A stretch of DNA of 64,000 nt from Mycobacterium seoulense (GCF_010731595.1 NZ_AP022582.1:4464001-4528000); one strand, 5' to 3'; shown: positions 21,068 through 29,854, numbered from the stretch's first letter. Notes: generated by a model from the sequence alone, not told the origin. Numbers and translations are program-made.

Positions 21068-21234
21068 AGGATCGGATTCTCCACGGTCGCCCGGCACGCG
21101 GAATCGCCCGGTGCGGATCATCGGTTGATGTCGTTGCGAATGCCGGCTGCTGGTCGCCGCCGGCAACGGTTGTTCGCATTGACCACGGGTACCCGCCGCC
21201 GACCAGATCTATCTCGACCCGCCGGGGAGGCCCA

Positions 21235-21315
21235 ATGTTCATCCATAGCAAAGATCTTCAATTCGAGGTCCGCGCCGTCGACGTTCAGCCCGAGGTCGAG
21301 ACCGATACGAGCTAA
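21235..21315 (+). pseudogene. Possible N-terminal remnant of a manganese catalase gene
   Basis: A 26-codon frame starting MFIHSKDLQFEVR with a textbook GGGGAGG ribosome site five bases upstream. These first 13 residues resemble the conserved N-terminus of Mn (di-manganese) catalases as I remember them; the rest is lost and the frame stops at TAA 21313, where the 3' end of fgd2 begins on the other strand. The good ribosome site suggests recent deletion of the remaining gene. The match is short, so this is tentative. Confidence 0.4.
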
Positions 21316-22391
21316 TGCAACTTGGGCAAGACGTTGATGCGGTAGAACTCGATGGCCGACAGCGGATTGCTTTGGGGGAAGTGCAAAAACGGCACGGCGC
21401 CGGCGTCCACGACCGCTTGTACGGCCCTGATGTGCGGCTCGGGGTCGGTGCCGACGGTCCAGTTGGCCAGCACCTTGTCGATGGGATTGACCTCCGCGGC
21501 GCGCTGGATGTCGACCGGATTGGGCTGGTCGACGGCGCCGGCCGTGAAGCGCCACAGGCCGGCTGCGGCGGTCGCTTCGGCGTGGTCGCCGACGACCGCG
21601 AACAGCTCCGCGCGCTTGCCCAGGCCGGCGGGGTCACGGCCGGCTGCTCGCGCGCCGGCGCCGAATGCGGCCAGCAGTGCGGAATTCGTGACGTCGCGGG
21701 CCTGACCGATCCATCCGTCACCGTATTGGCCGGCCATTGTCGCGCTCTTGGGCCCACTGGCCGCCACGAAGATCGGCGGCGGTGTGGACGGGGTGTCGTA
21801 GAGCTTCAAGGCGTTGGTCTGAAAGTAGCGCCCGGCGAACGAGGTTCGCGATCCACTCCACAACCGGCGGATCAGGGTGATCGCCTCGACCAGCCGATCG
21901 TGGCGCTCGGCGTATTTGCCGAACGCGTTGGTCGCCGCCTGCTCGTTGAGCCGTTCCCCGGTCCCGACTCCCAGGAAGACGCGTCCGGGATACAGGACTG
22001 CCAGCGACGCGAAGGCGTGTGCCACCACTGTCGGGTGGTACCGGTACGTGGGGCAGGTCACGCCCGTGCCGAAGGAGATGCGGCTGGTGGCGTTGCCCAC
22101 CAATGCCAGGGTCAACCACGGGAACATCGAATGGCCCTCGTTGTCCTGCCACGGCTGGATGTGGTCGCTGGCCCACACATGCTGGAAGCCGGCCTCTTCG
22201 GCCGCCTGGGCTTGTGCCACCAGCTGGTCGGTGCGGAACTGCTCGTGCGAGAGCACCACACCGACCGCCTTGGCCGCGGGCGGGGCGTGGTCGGCGCCCG
22301 GCCGCCCACAGCCGGCGGGCAGTCCGGTGGCGCCGAGCATGCCCGCACCGGCGGCCATCCGCCCGAACGTGCGACGCGAGACGCCGGTCAC
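21312..22391 (-). CDS. fgd2: Tat-exported F420-dependent hydroxymycolic acid dehydrogenase Fgd2
   Basis: 359 aa luciferase-like F420 enzyme of the Rv0132c type that oxidises hydroxymycolates to ketomycolates in the envelope. The N-terminus has a twin-arginine motif (SRRTFGRM), a hydrophobic segment and a lipobox-like LPAGC, indicating Tat export with possible lipidation. The body has VVLSHEQFRTD, VWASDHIQPW, FGTGVTCPTYRYHP and VFLGVGTGERLNE, typical of F420-dependent LLM proteins. Start GTG 22391 is chosen to give the family N-terminus (VTGVSRRTFG). It is divergent from the GNAT gene by 73 bases. Confidence 0.93.
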   Translation of the reverse strand: MTGVSRRTFGRMAAGAGMLGATGLPAGCGRPGADHAPPAAKAVGVVLSHEQFRTDQLVAQAQAAEEAGFQHVWASDHIQPWQDNEGHSMFPWLTLALVGNATSRISFGTGVTCPTYRYHPTVVAHAFASLAVLYPGRVFLGVGTGERLNEQAATNAFGKYAERHDRLVEAITLIRRLWSGSRTSFAGRYFQTNALKLYDTPSTPPPIFVAASGPKSATMAGQYGDGWIGQARDVTNSALLAAFGAGARAAGRDPAGLGKRAELFAVVGDHAEATAAAGLWRFTAGAVDQPNPVDIQRAAEVNPIDKVLANWTVGTDPEPHIRAVQAVVDAGAVPFLHFPQSNPLSAIEFYRINVLPKLH

Positions 22392-22464
22392 CGGACTAAC
22401 GTACCCGCCGCTGCGACGGTCACACCCCCGATGCGACGACCGGCCACCCGCTAGCCTGACTCGG

Positions 22465-23070
22465 GTGAGTCCCCAGACGCGCCCGGCGCGCAAGGCCGAT
22501 CTCGGCGAACTGTCACGCACCCTGGGCCGGGCCTTCCACGACGACCCGGTGACCACCTGGCTGCTGCCCGACCCGAGGGCGCGCACCGCGCACCTGCACC
22601 GGTTGTTCGCGACGATGACGCGCCACCACCACCTGGGCTGCGGCGGCGTCGAGGTGGCCTGTGACGGCCCGGGCATCGGCGGGGCTGCGCTGTGGGATCC
22701 GCCGAATCAGTGGCGCGAGACGCGCAGGGGCGAACTGGCGATGATCCCGACTTTTCTGCGGGTGTTCGGCCTGCGCTCGGGGAGGGCGCGTGGCCTGCAG
22801 GAGCTGATGAAACGGATGCATCCCGAGGAACCGCACTGGTATCTCGCCGTGATCGGGAGCGACCCGTCTGTCCGTGGGCAGGGCTTCGGTCAGGCGCTGA
22901 TGCGGTCGCGGCTGGACCGCTGCGACGCCGAGTACTGTCCGGCCTATCTCGAGTCGAGCAAGCCCGAAAACGTGCCGTACTACGAACGTTTCGGTTTCGC
23001 GGTGACGCGCGAGATCGTCGTGCCCGACGGTGGCCCGACCATGTGGGCGATGTGGCGTTCGCCGCGATAG
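22465..23070 (+). CDS. GNAT-family N-acetyltransferase, Rv0133 orthologue
   Basis: 201 aa. The acetyl-CoA binding motif A is visible as VIGSDPSVRGQGFGQALM, and the C-terminal YLESSKPENVPYYERFGFAVTREI is the common GNAT end. The substrate is unknown. Start GTG 22465 gives the same length I recall for Rv0133. It shares a 73-base divergent region with fgd2. Confidence 0.87.
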   Translation: MSPQTRPARKADLGELSRTLGRAFHDDPVTTWLLPDPRARTAHLHRLFATMTRHHHLGCGGVEVACDGPGIGGAALWDPPNQWRETRRGELAMIPTFLRVFGLRSGRARGLQELMKRMHPEEPHWYLAVIGSDPSVRGQGFGQALMRSRLDRCDAEYCPAYLESSKPENVPYYERFGFAVTREIVVPDGGPTMWAMWRSPR

Positions 23071-23113
23071 CGCGCGCGTTTAGCCCCACTGCCCGGCGGG
23101 CAACCGATCCCGC

Positions 23114-23509
23114 ATGAGCGAAAACCCTCAAGCCGACGAGTTGGTGGACCCCTCGGATTTTCCCGAGGAAGGCGGGCCCGGTGACACCCTGAACGCGAGC
23201 GAAGGCACCGATTCCGACGAGGTTCACAACGACGACGGTGACATCGTCGTCGACCCGCCCGAGGGGTGGAGCGAAGCGAACCGGTTCGGCATGACCGCGC
23301 GGGAAGAGCGCGAGGGCGAATCGTTGGATGCCCGGCTGGCCGAAGAGGAGCCCGACGTCTCGGTCGATGACGTGGGGAGCGCACCGCCCGACGGCCCTCC
23401 CGGGCGCGCGCATCGGGGCCAGATCGACGGCGCGCCCGAAGACGGCCGGTCGCTGTACGAGGTCGTCGACGGGAACGAAGCGCTGGACTTCACGCAGACC
23501 CTGGAGTGA
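23114..23509 (+). CDS. DUF5709-like acidic hydrophilic protein
   Basis: 131 aa, very acidic, no membrane segment. The pattern GDTLNASEGTD, VVDPPEGWSEANRFGMTA and EEREGESLDARLAEEEPDV matches the layout I remember for the actinobacterial DUF5709 family. Function is unknown; the sequence is probably largely disordered. It is downstream of the GNAT gene (43-base gap) and converges on a TetR gene. Confidence 0.7.
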   Translation: MSENPQADELVDPSDFPEEGGPGDTLNASEGTDSDEVHNDDGDIVVDPPEGWSEANRFGMTAREEREGESLDARLAEEEPDVSVDDVGSAPPDGPPGRAHRGQIDGAPEDGRSLYEVVDGNEALDFTQTLE

Positions 23510-23558
23510 GCTCAGCAGTGTGCGACTGTTCACTCCGAGTCGGGTGGGCGGACGGCCG

Positions 23559-24233
23559 CTACGGGCTACTCTTCCAGCCGGCGATGCCGATCGCGATCAT
23601 CCGCAGTTGTTTGACGGCGATCCGCCGGATGTCTTCGAGCGTCTCGGTGCTCTGTGCGTCCTCGATGGCCTCCGCGATGACGATCATCGAGTTGACGAAC
23701 AGGGTCGCCAGCACGTTGAGGTCCTCGGTGCTCCACTCGCGCAGCCGCGGGAAGCGCGCCAGGTCAGTGGCCAGCTCGGACGTGATCAACCGGATCTCGG
23801 TGCGGATGGCATAGCGCAGCACGCTCAGCCCGCTGTTGCGTTCTCGTGCGATGAATCGCCAATGCTCCCGCCGCTGCGCGACGCTGGCAACCAAGATTTC
23901 GACGGACGACTCGATGACCCGATTCGGGTCGAGCTTGCCGGCGCGCGCGTCACGCAGGGTGTCGCGCAAGCTTCGGAACGACTCGTCGATCAGGACCAGC
24001 CCGAGGGCCTCCATCGACTCGAAGTGGCGATAGAACGCCGCCGGGACGATGCCGACCTCACGGGTCACCTCGCGCAGGCTCAGGCTGGAAAAGCTGCGGT
24101 CCTGCAGCAGCTTGAGCGCCGCGGCGATGATGGCGCGACGGGTCGCCTCCTTGCGCTCCTCGCGTGACCGGCTTTCCCGTGAGCGCTCGCGACCAGAACC
24201 GCGCACCCGTGAGCTAGGAGTACGGCTGTTCAC
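23559..24233 (-). CDS. TetR-family regulator divergent from desaturase operon
   Basis: 224 aa. After a basic Ser/Arg-rich N-terminal tail the HTH reads LSLREVTREVGIVPAAFYRHFESMEALG (about residues 55-85), followed by an all-helical ligand domain. It is divergent from a ferredoxin-reductase/fatty-acid desaturase operon, the same arrangement as Pseudomonas DesT with desC-desB, suggesting a sensor of acyl-CoA saturation. Start GTG 24233 sits inside a perfect 15-base palindrome, implying autorepression. ATG alternatives upstream give no family sequence. Confidence 0.85.
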   Translation of the reverse strand: MNSRTPSSRVRGSGRERSRESRSREERKEATRRAIIAAALKLLQDRSFSSLSLREVTREVGIVPAAFYRHFESMEALGLVLIDESFRSLRDTLRDARAGKLDPNRVIESSVEILVASVAQRREHWRFIARERNSGLSVLRYAIRTEIRLITSELATDLARFPRLREWSTEDLNVLATLFVNSMIVIAEAIEDAQSTETLEDIRRIAVKQLRMIAIGIAGWKSSP

Positions 24234-24242
24234 TATGTGAAC
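24228..24242. promoter_or_regulatory. Palindrome GTTCAC-TAT-GTGAAC over the tetR start codon
   Basis: A perfect 15-base inverted repeat covers the GTG start of the TetR gene (24231-24233 on the minus strand). It is the strongest candidate operator of this regulator in the 70-base divergent region. Confidence 0.72.
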
Positions 24243-24295
24243 CCTACCACAGACCTGCAGTAAACCCTTGACTACCCGGGCGGTGTGGGCCCACG

Positions 24296-24311
24296 GTGTA
24301 CATATGTTCAC
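24296..24311. promoter_or_regulatory. Second half-site pair GTGTAC-ATAT-GTTCAC over the reductase start codon
   Basis: The same GTTCAC half-site recurs with a one-mismatch partner (GTGTAC for GTGAAC) and covers ATG 24304 of the reductase gene. Half-site order is the reverse of the first palindrome, so binding by the same protein is inferred, not shown. Confidence 0.45.
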
Positions 24312-25398
24312 TCAAACCGCTCAGACTTCTGGCCGGGCCCTCGCTCGCACTTTTCGGAAGCGAGTCTTGGGTTCAGACCTTCTCGACCTACTCACCGGCC
24401 CCCACGGCGTCGATCGGTACACCGAGCTGGTGGCGCCGACCTGGACGCTGGGAGAGGCCCGCGCCAAGGTGATCGACGTGCGCCGCACCACTGCCCGCAG
24501 CGTCACCCTCACGCTCGCCCCGAACGAGCGCTTCACGTCCGCCTGGACCGTCAAGGCCGGCCAGTACGTCAACCTCGCCGTCGAGATCGACGGCCGCCGG
24601 CACACCCGCTGCTATTCACCGGCCAACGCCGAGGGCGCGGCCCACCTGGAGCTGACCATCGGTCGGCACGACGGCGGCCTGGTCTCGACCCACCTCTACG
24701 AGCACGCCCGCCGCGGCATGGTGGTCGGTTTGGCCGGTGTCGGCGGCGACTTCACGTTGCCGACCGAAAGGCCGCGCAGGATCCTCTTCGTTTCCGGGGG
24801 AAGCGGCATCACGCCGGTGATGGCGATGCTGCGCACCCTGGTCGCCGAGAGCCACCCCGGCGAGATCGCGTTCATCCATTACGCCCGCACGGGGGCGGAG
24901 GCGTGCTACCGCGACGACCTCGCCGCCCTGCCCGGCGTCCGCGTGTTGCACGGCTACACCCGATCCGACGGCGGCGATCTGGTCGGCCGGTTCGATGCGG
25001 CGCATCTGGCCGCCGCCATGCCGTCGCCCAATGCGGTGTTCGTCTGCGGCCCAACGCCTTTGGTCGATGCCGTGCGAAACCACTGCGAAAACGTCCACAC
25101 CGAGAGCTTCGTGCCGCCGTCGTTCGAGGCGCCGGCCAACCCGTCGGGCGGCCGCGTCACCTTCGCCGACAGCGGGGTTGACGTCACCGACGACGGGCGC
25201 TCGCTGCTGGAACAGGCGGAATCGGCCGGCCTGTCACCCGAAAACGGCTGCCGGATGGGCATCTGCCACACCTGCACTCGGCGGAAGACCGCCGGAACGG
25301 TGCGCAACCTGATCACCGGCGCGGTCTCGACCGGTCCCGACGAGGACGTGCAGATCTGCGTGTCCGTGCCGGTCGGCGACGTCGACCTTTCGCTTTAG
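24304..25398 (+). CDS. Ferredoxin-type oxidoreductase (FAD/NAD(P)H/2Fe-2S), electron donor to desaturase
   Basis: 364 aa. A flavin-binding domain contains RCYSPAN (RxYS motif), and the NAD(P) domain starts ILFVSGGSGITPVMAML with FVCGPTPLVDAV later. The C-terminal plant-type ferredoxin carries the 2Fe-2S ligands Cys316, Cys321, Cys324 and Cys352 (CRMGICHTC...ICVS). It passes electrons from NADPH to the diiron desaturase encoded 28 bases downstream, as Rv3230c does for DesA3 in Mtb. ATG 24304 is embedded in a candidate operator. Confidence 0.9.
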   Translation: MFTQTAQTSGRALARTFRKRVLGSDLLDLLTGPHGVDRYTELVAPTWTLGEARAKVIDVRRTTARSVTLTLAPNERFTSAWTVKAGQYVNLAVEIDGRRHTRCYSPANAEGAAHLELTIGRHDGGLVSTHLYEHARRGMVVGLAGVGGDFTLPTERPRRILFVSGGSGITPVMAMLRTLVAESHPGEIAFIHYARTGAEACYRDDLAALPGVRVLHGYTRSDGGDLVGRFDAAHLAAAMPSPNAVFVCGPTPLVDAVRNHCENVHTESFVPPSFEAPANPSGGRVTFADSGVDVTDDGRSLLEQAESAGLSPENGCRMGICHTCTRRKTAGTVRNLITGAVSTGPDEDVQICVSVPVGDVDLSL

Positions 25399-25426
25399 CG
25401 CCGCCAAAACCTCTGGAGGAAAAGCC

Positions 25427-26533
25427 ATGACACAGAACAAGATCAAACTGACACCCCAACAGGCCGACGAATTCGGCCGTGAGCTGGACGCCATCAGGGA
25501 ACGCGTGCTGGCCAACTTGGGCGCAGAGGACGCCGACTACATCCGCCGCGTCATCAAAGCCCAGCGCGCGCTGGAGGTCGGCGGCCGGGCGCTGCTCTTC
25601 CTGCCGCCCGCCTGGCTGCTGGGCACCACGATGCTGGGCCTGTCGAAAATTTTGGACAACATGGAGATCGGCCACAACATCATGCACGGTCAATACGACT
25701 GGATGCGTGACCCGAACATCTCCGGCCGGTCATTCGAGTGGGACACCGCGTGCCCGGCCGATCAGTGGCGCCATTCGCACAACTACATGCACCACACCCA
25801 CACCAACATCGTGGGAATGGACCGCGACATCGGTTACGGCATCCTGCGGATGAGCGAAGACCAGCGCTGGCAGCCGTACTACCTCGGCAACCCGCTCTAC
25901 GCCTTCTTGCTGATGGTGCTGTTCCAGTACGGCGTCGCGCTGCACGAACTCGAGACGGAACGCATCCGCTCCGGCGAAATCGAGCTCGCCGACAAACACG
26001 ACGTGCTGCGCGCGATCTGGAAGAAGACGCGTCGGCAAACCCTCAAGGACTATGTGGCCTTCCCCTTGCTGGCCGGTCCCTTCGCCCCGTTCGTCTTCGC
26101 GGGCAACCTCTCGGCCAACCTGATGCGCAACGTGTGGTCGTACATGATCATCTTCTGCGGCCACTTCCCCGACGGCACCCAGGAATTCACCGTCGAGGAG
26201 ACCAAGGACGAGTCGCGCGGCATGTGGTACTTCCGCCAAGTCCTCGGCTCGGCAAACCTCACCGGCGGCAAGCTTTTCCATCTGCTGTCGGGCAACCTGT
26301 CCCACCAGATCGAGCACCACTTGTTCCCGGACATGCCGGCCCGCCGCTACGCCGAGATCGCGCCCGAGGTGCAAGCGATCTGCGAGCGCTACGGCGTCCC
26401 CTACAACCGTGGCCCGCTGCTGCGGCAGTTCGGCACCGTCGTTCGCAAGATCGTCCGGCTGACCTTCCCGGACTCGGTGCGGCGCAGGGCCACCTCCGAC
26501 CGGTCGGCCGATCCGGTGCCCGCGGCCGCCTGA
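25427..26533 (+). CDS. Membrane acyl-CoA/fatty-acid desaturase, DesA3-like
   Basis: 368 aa membrane diiron desaturase. The three histidine boxes are H83-NIM-H87 (HGQYDW after), HSHNYMHHTH (His116, 118, 122, 123) and HQIEHH (293-298). Hydrophobic stretches separate boxes one and two from three. DesA3 of Mtb (Rv3229c) converts stearoyl-CoA to oleoyl-CoA with its reductase partner; this gene is likely a paralogue, or an orthologue in a new location. A GGAGGAAAAGCC ribosome site precedes ATG 25427. Chain specificity cannot be read from the sequence. Confidence 0.9.
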   Translation: MTQNKIKLTPQQADEFGRELDAIRERVLANLGAEDADYIRRVIKAQRALEVGGRALLFLPPAWLLGTTMLGLSKILDNMEIGHNIMHGQYDWMRDPNISGRSFEWDTACPADQWRHSHNYMHHTHTNIVGMDRDIGYGILRMSEDQRWQPYYLGNPLYAFLLMVLFQYGVALHELETERIRSGEIELADKHDVLRAIWKKTRRQTLKDYVAFPLLAGPFAPFVFAGNLSANLMRNVWSYMIIFCGHFPDGTQEFTVEETKDESRGMWYFRQVLGSANLTGGKLFHLLSGNLSHQIEHHLFPDMPARRYAEIAPEVQAICERYGVPYNRGPLLRQFGTVVRKIVRLTFPDSVRRRATSDRSADPVPAAA

Positions 26534-26580
26534 ATCCTCGCCCACCTCCCCCGCGCCCGGGGTATTGCGCGCGGAGGACA

Positions 26581-27105
26581 ATGGGCGGCGTGGAATGGAC
26601 CGGCGCACGCTACGCGGACAAACCGACGGTGGAGGCATCGACGTGGGTCGACGCCGATCCGGCCCGGGTGTGGAGCCTGGTTTCCGACATCAAGCTGATG
26701 CCGACGCTGAGCAATGAGCTGCAAGCCGTGGAGTGGGCCGAGGGTGCTGACGCCCCGCGCGTAGGGGCCCGCTTCATCGGACACAACGAACACGAGGCGT
26801 TCGGGCGGTGGAGCACCACCTCCCAGATCGTCGCGTGCGACGAGCCGCGCGAATTCGCCTGGGCCGTCGGCCAACCCGAAGAGCCGGCGGCGATGTGGCG
26901 GTTCCGGCTGACGCCCCGCGACGGCGGCACCGCGCTGAGCTACTGGATGCAGATGGGGCCGGGACGTTCGGGGCTGTCCGTGGCCATCGAATCGATGCCC
27001 GACAAAGAGCAGAAGATCGTTTTCGTGCGGATGCGCGAGTTCGAGGCCGCGATCGGCAAGACGCTCGCGGCGATCAAGAGGCTGGCCGAGCACGGGGTGC
27101 GTTGA
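26581..27105 (+). CDS. SRPBCC (START/Bet v1-like) family protein
   Basis: 174 aa. The polyketide-cyclase-like beginning VEASTWVDADPARVWSLVSD, then LPT-type LSNELQAVEW, and a C-terminal long helix (FVRMREFEAAIGKTLAAIKRLAEHG) give the helix-grip fold. Such proteins bind hydrophobic ligands in a cavity. ATG 26581 follows GGAGG by three bases. It is the third gene of the reductase/desaturase set and its stop overlaps the next start (TGATG), so translational coupling with the F420-type enzyme is expected. Ligand unknown. Confidence 0.8.
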   Translation: MGGVEWTGARYADKPTVEASTWVDADPARVWSLVSDIKLMPTLSNELQAVEWAEGADAPRVGARFIGHNEHEAFGRWSTTSQIVACDEPREFAWAVGQPEEPAAMWRFRLTPRDGGTALSYWMQMGPGRSGLSVAIESMPDKEQKIVFVRMREFEAAIGKTLAAIKRLAEHGVR

Positions 27106-28145
27106 TGCGCACCGCGACGACCGTCGAGTTGTCGAGCGCCGGTCGGGAAACCGCGGCCTTCGTCGTCGAGGCGGAGAAGCTGGGCCTGGACGTGTGCTGG
27201 GTGGCCGAGGCTTGGGGTTCCGACGCGCCGTCGGCGCTGGGCTACCTCGCGGCGCGCACCGAGCGGATCCTGCTGGGTTCGGGCATCCTGCAGGTCGGCG
27301 TTCGCTCGCCGGTCATGGTCGCCCAGACCGCTATCACCCTGTCCAACCTCTCGGGCGGGCGTTTCCTGCTCGGGCTGGGCGCGTCGGGACCGCAGGTGAT
27401 CGAGGGTTTGCACGGCGTCTCGTTCAGCCGGCCGCTGGTGCGTATCGCCGAAACCGTCGACATCGTGCGACAGGTGCTCGCCGGTGGGAAAATCTCGTAC
27501 TCCGGCAAGCATTTTCACATTCCGCTCCCCGGCGGCGAAGGCGTGCCGATGCGGCTGTCGGCCCGGCCCGAGCATCCCATCCCGATCTACCTGGCCGCGC
27601 TCTCACCGGCGATGCTGCGGCTGACGGGGCGGACCGCCGACGGCTGGCTCGGTACCAGCTTCGTCCCGGAGGGTGCCGGCGATGCGTACTTCTCGCACCT
27701 CGACGAGGGCCTGGCCGCCGCCGGCCGCACGCGCGCCGCCATCGACATCTGCCAGGGTGCCGAAGTCGCCTTCGCCGCCGACGAGGAGGAACTGCGCGGG
27801 ATGGTCGCCGGCCGCAAGAGGGAGCTGGCCTTCAGCCTCGGCGGGATGGGGTCGTCGAGCACCAACTTCTACAACCAGGCCTACAGCCGGCAAGGCTGGG
27901 CCGACATCGCCGCCGAGGTGCGCGAGCGCTGGCAGCGGGGGGACCGCGACGGCGCGGCCGCGCTGGTCACCGACGAGATGGTCTTGGCCACCACGCTGAT
28001 CGGCACCGAGGACATGGTGCGCGCCCGGCTAGCGGTGTGGCGAGACGCCGGCGTGAACACCGTGCGCCTGTATCCGGCCGGCGATTCGCTGGAGGCGAAG
28101 CTGGGCACGCTCGGCCGGGCCATCGAGTTGGTCGCCGAGGTCTAG
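27105..28145 (+). CDS. LLM-class F420-dependent oxidoreductase
   Basis: 346 aa TIM-barrel enzyme of the luciferase-like superfamily. Typical segments are LGLDVCWVAEAWGSDAPSAL, LLGSGILQVGVRSPVMVAQTA, LSGGRFLLGLGASGPQVIEG and PIPIYLAALSPAMLRLTG. Most mycobacterial members use F420 rather than FMN. The 1-base overlap with the SRPBCC stop codon makes the two a coupled pair. Substrate unknown. It converges on the DUF1214 gene with a 4-base overlap through CTAG. Confidence 0.88.
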   Translation: MRTATTVELSSAGRETAAFVVEAEKLGLDVCWVAEAWGSDAPSALGYLAARTERILLGSGILQVGVRSPVMVAQTAITLSNLSGGRFLLGLGASGPQVIEGLHGVSFSRPLVRIAETVDIVRQVLAGGKISYSGKHFHIPLPGGEGVPMRLSARPEHPIPIYLAALSPAMLRLTGRTADGWLGTSFVPEGAGDAYFSHLDEGLAAAGRTRAAIDICQGAEVAFAADEEELRGMVAGRKRELAFSLGGMGSSSTNFYNQAYSRQGWADIAAEVRERWQRGDRDGAAALVTDEMVLATTLIGTEDMVRARLAVWRDAGVNTVRLYPAGDSLEAKLGTLGRAIELVAEV

Positions 28146-29254
28146 GACACGTCCGTCGGCGCGAGCGCGACCTTCACCAGCTGCACCGCCGGCCGCTCCG
28201 GCACCCCCTCGGCCAGGAACCACCGGAAGGCGAGGTTCCCGCACGGATACCCCAGGGTGGTCAGCGAATTCGGGTGGCCGGTCGTGCCGCGGGACAACAC
28301 GATCGTCACCGAGCCGTCGCTGTTGAGCGCGGCGCTGTGGCCGTTGATCGAGCAGCGGACGTCGGGGCCCTCGGCGGCGCCGAAGGTGGCCATGAATTGA
28401 TTCCACACCACCAGGTTCCAGAACCGGCATGCGGGAGGCCGGTGCGTGATGACCAACGCTTCGTCGTCGTCGAGCACGAAGCTGCCGTAGGAGTAGCAGG
28501 CGTCGCGCGCCGACCAGCCGAAGTTGGCGTCGGGGACCTGATAGGGGTCGGCGAATTCATTTGCGGCGTGCGCGGTTTCGTGTCCGAGTGCATGATCGTC
28601 GTCGACCCGGGTGCCGACCGCCAGCGGCACGATCGCGAACATGGTGCGCAACCAGGTCGTGGCGGCGCGCAGGCGCGCGGCGGTCTCGGCGTCGCCGTGC
28701 CGGATCGGGTCCGGCTCGTCGAGCGCCTCGATCCGCCAGGTGACGGGGCGGCCCGTGAGCGGGTCGGCCTGGTAGTCGCGGGTCATGAGCACGGCGGCAT
28801 CGGGCGTGGGGCCGAGTTCGAAGGCGAAGTTGCCGTCGGCGTCAATGTCGAGGTCGCTGTCGCGGACGATCGCGACGACCCGGTCGGACCACGCGCCCGG
28901 CGACGGTTCGTTGTAGGCGGTCACCGAAAAGTACACGCTGTCACCCCTATTGCCACTGATGCGGTAGCGGCGCTTCGGGTCGACCGGGCACATGAAGTAG
29001 TAGGCGTCGGTGTTGTCGCCACCCCAGCGGCGGTCGCGGCGCAACGGCGTGTTCACCTCGACGAGCTGGGGGCGGCCGGGCTCGGTGAAGAGGTAGGCGT
29101 CGAACGCCACGCCCAGCGTGCTGGCGAGCATGCGGTAACCGTCGGCGATGTGCCGGTCGTCGGCGACCGCCCGGTCGCCCTCCAGAAAGGATCGGTCCAG
29201 GGTGCCCAGGGTGCCGAGCAACTCCTGCCAGGCGGCGGTCGATTCGTGCGTCAT
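28142..29254 (-). CDS. DUF1214-containing protein
   Basis: 370 aa. The N-terminal half contains DAYYFMCPVDPKRRYRISG and VYFSVTAYN, and the C-terminal half the DUF1214 pattern FWNLVVWNQFM and LGYPCGNLAFRWFLAEG. Related proteins often sit near steroid or lipid catabolic genes, but no reaction is known. ATG 29254 overlaps the stop of the upstream TetR gene (ATGA), so the pair is an operon and the TetR likely controls it. Confidence 0.78.
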   Translation of the reverse strand: MTHESTAAWQELLGTLGTLDRSFLEGDRAVADDRHIADGYRMLASTLGVAFDAYLFTEPGRPQLVEVNTPLRRDRRWGGDNTDAYYFMCPVDPKRRYRISGNRGDSVYFSVTAYNEPSPGAWSDRVVAIVRDSDLDIDADGNFAFELGPTPDAAVLMTRDYQADPLTGRPVTWRIEALDEPDPIRHGDAETAARLRAATTWLRTMFAIVPLAVGTRVDDDHALGHETAHAANEFADPYQVPDANFGWSARDACYSYGSFVLDDDEALVITHRPPACRFWNLVVWNQFMATFGAAEGPDVRCSINGHSAALNSDGSVTIVLSRGTTGHPNSLTTLGYPCGNLAFRWFLAEGVPERPAVQLVKVALAPTDVS

Positions 29255-29826
29255 GCGCTGATTCCCTTCAGGAGCAACGTGGTGGTGCGGTCGACCCACG
29301 CGTCGTCGAGCTCGCTGACGCGGGTGAGCAAGCCCATCAGCGTGATGCCGGCGATGGCCTCGGTTAATTCGGCGGCGGTCACGTCGGGCCGGACCTCGCC
29401 GCGACCCGCGGCCCGCGCAAGCAACTGGGCGAGACCGCCGCCGATGACGCCGGCGAAGCGCTCCAACAGCGCCGAATGCAGGGTCGGGTCCGCGGCCATC
29501 TCGCCCACGAGCCCCGGCAAGGCCGCCCGGGCGGCCGGTGTCGTCAGGAAAGCCATTGAGCGACGGACCATTTCACGCAGGTCCTCGGGCAAGGACCCGG
29601 TGTCGGGCAGCTGGGTCGCGGCGCCGATGGGAAACACCGCCTCGTGCACGAGGTGCGCCTTGCTCGGCCAGCGCCGGTAGATCGCGGGCTTGCTGGTGCC
29701 GGCGCGGTCGGCGATCGCGGAAACCAACAGCCCGGCGTAGCCGGTCTCGGCGAGCAGTTCGACGGTCGCGCTCAGCACGGCGGCGTCGATGCGTGGGTCA
29801 CGGGGTCGGCCAAAATCCACTACCAT
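29251..29826 (-). CDS. TetR-family regulator
   Basis: 191 aa. The HTH reads LLVSAIADRAGTSKPAIYRRWPSK, a TetR type with the TetR_C_16/33-like C-terminal domain containing ALPGLVGEMAADPTLHSALLERF. It forms an operon with the DUF1214 gene and is divergent from the sulfotransferase gene with only 28 bases between starts, so it probably controls both. ATG 29826 was used. Ligand unknown. Confidence 0.86.
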   Translation of the reverse strand: MVVDFGRPRDPRIDAAVLSATVELLAETGYAGLLVSAIADRAGTSKPAIYRRWPSKAHLVHEAVFPIGAATQLPDTGSLPEDLREMVRRSMAFLTTPAARAALPGLVGEMAADPTLHSALLERFAGVIGGGLAQLLARAAGRGEVRPDVTAAELTEAIAGITLMGLLTRVSELDDAWVDRTTTLLLKGISA

Positions 29827-29854
29827 TACGAAACCGAGGGTAACATAAGTCGCC

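Noticed and set aside
27194..29680. 828-codon plus-strand frame across the LLM, DUF1214 and TetR genes
   Set aside because: Low-complexity Arg/Gly/Ala text, crosses three real genes on both strands.
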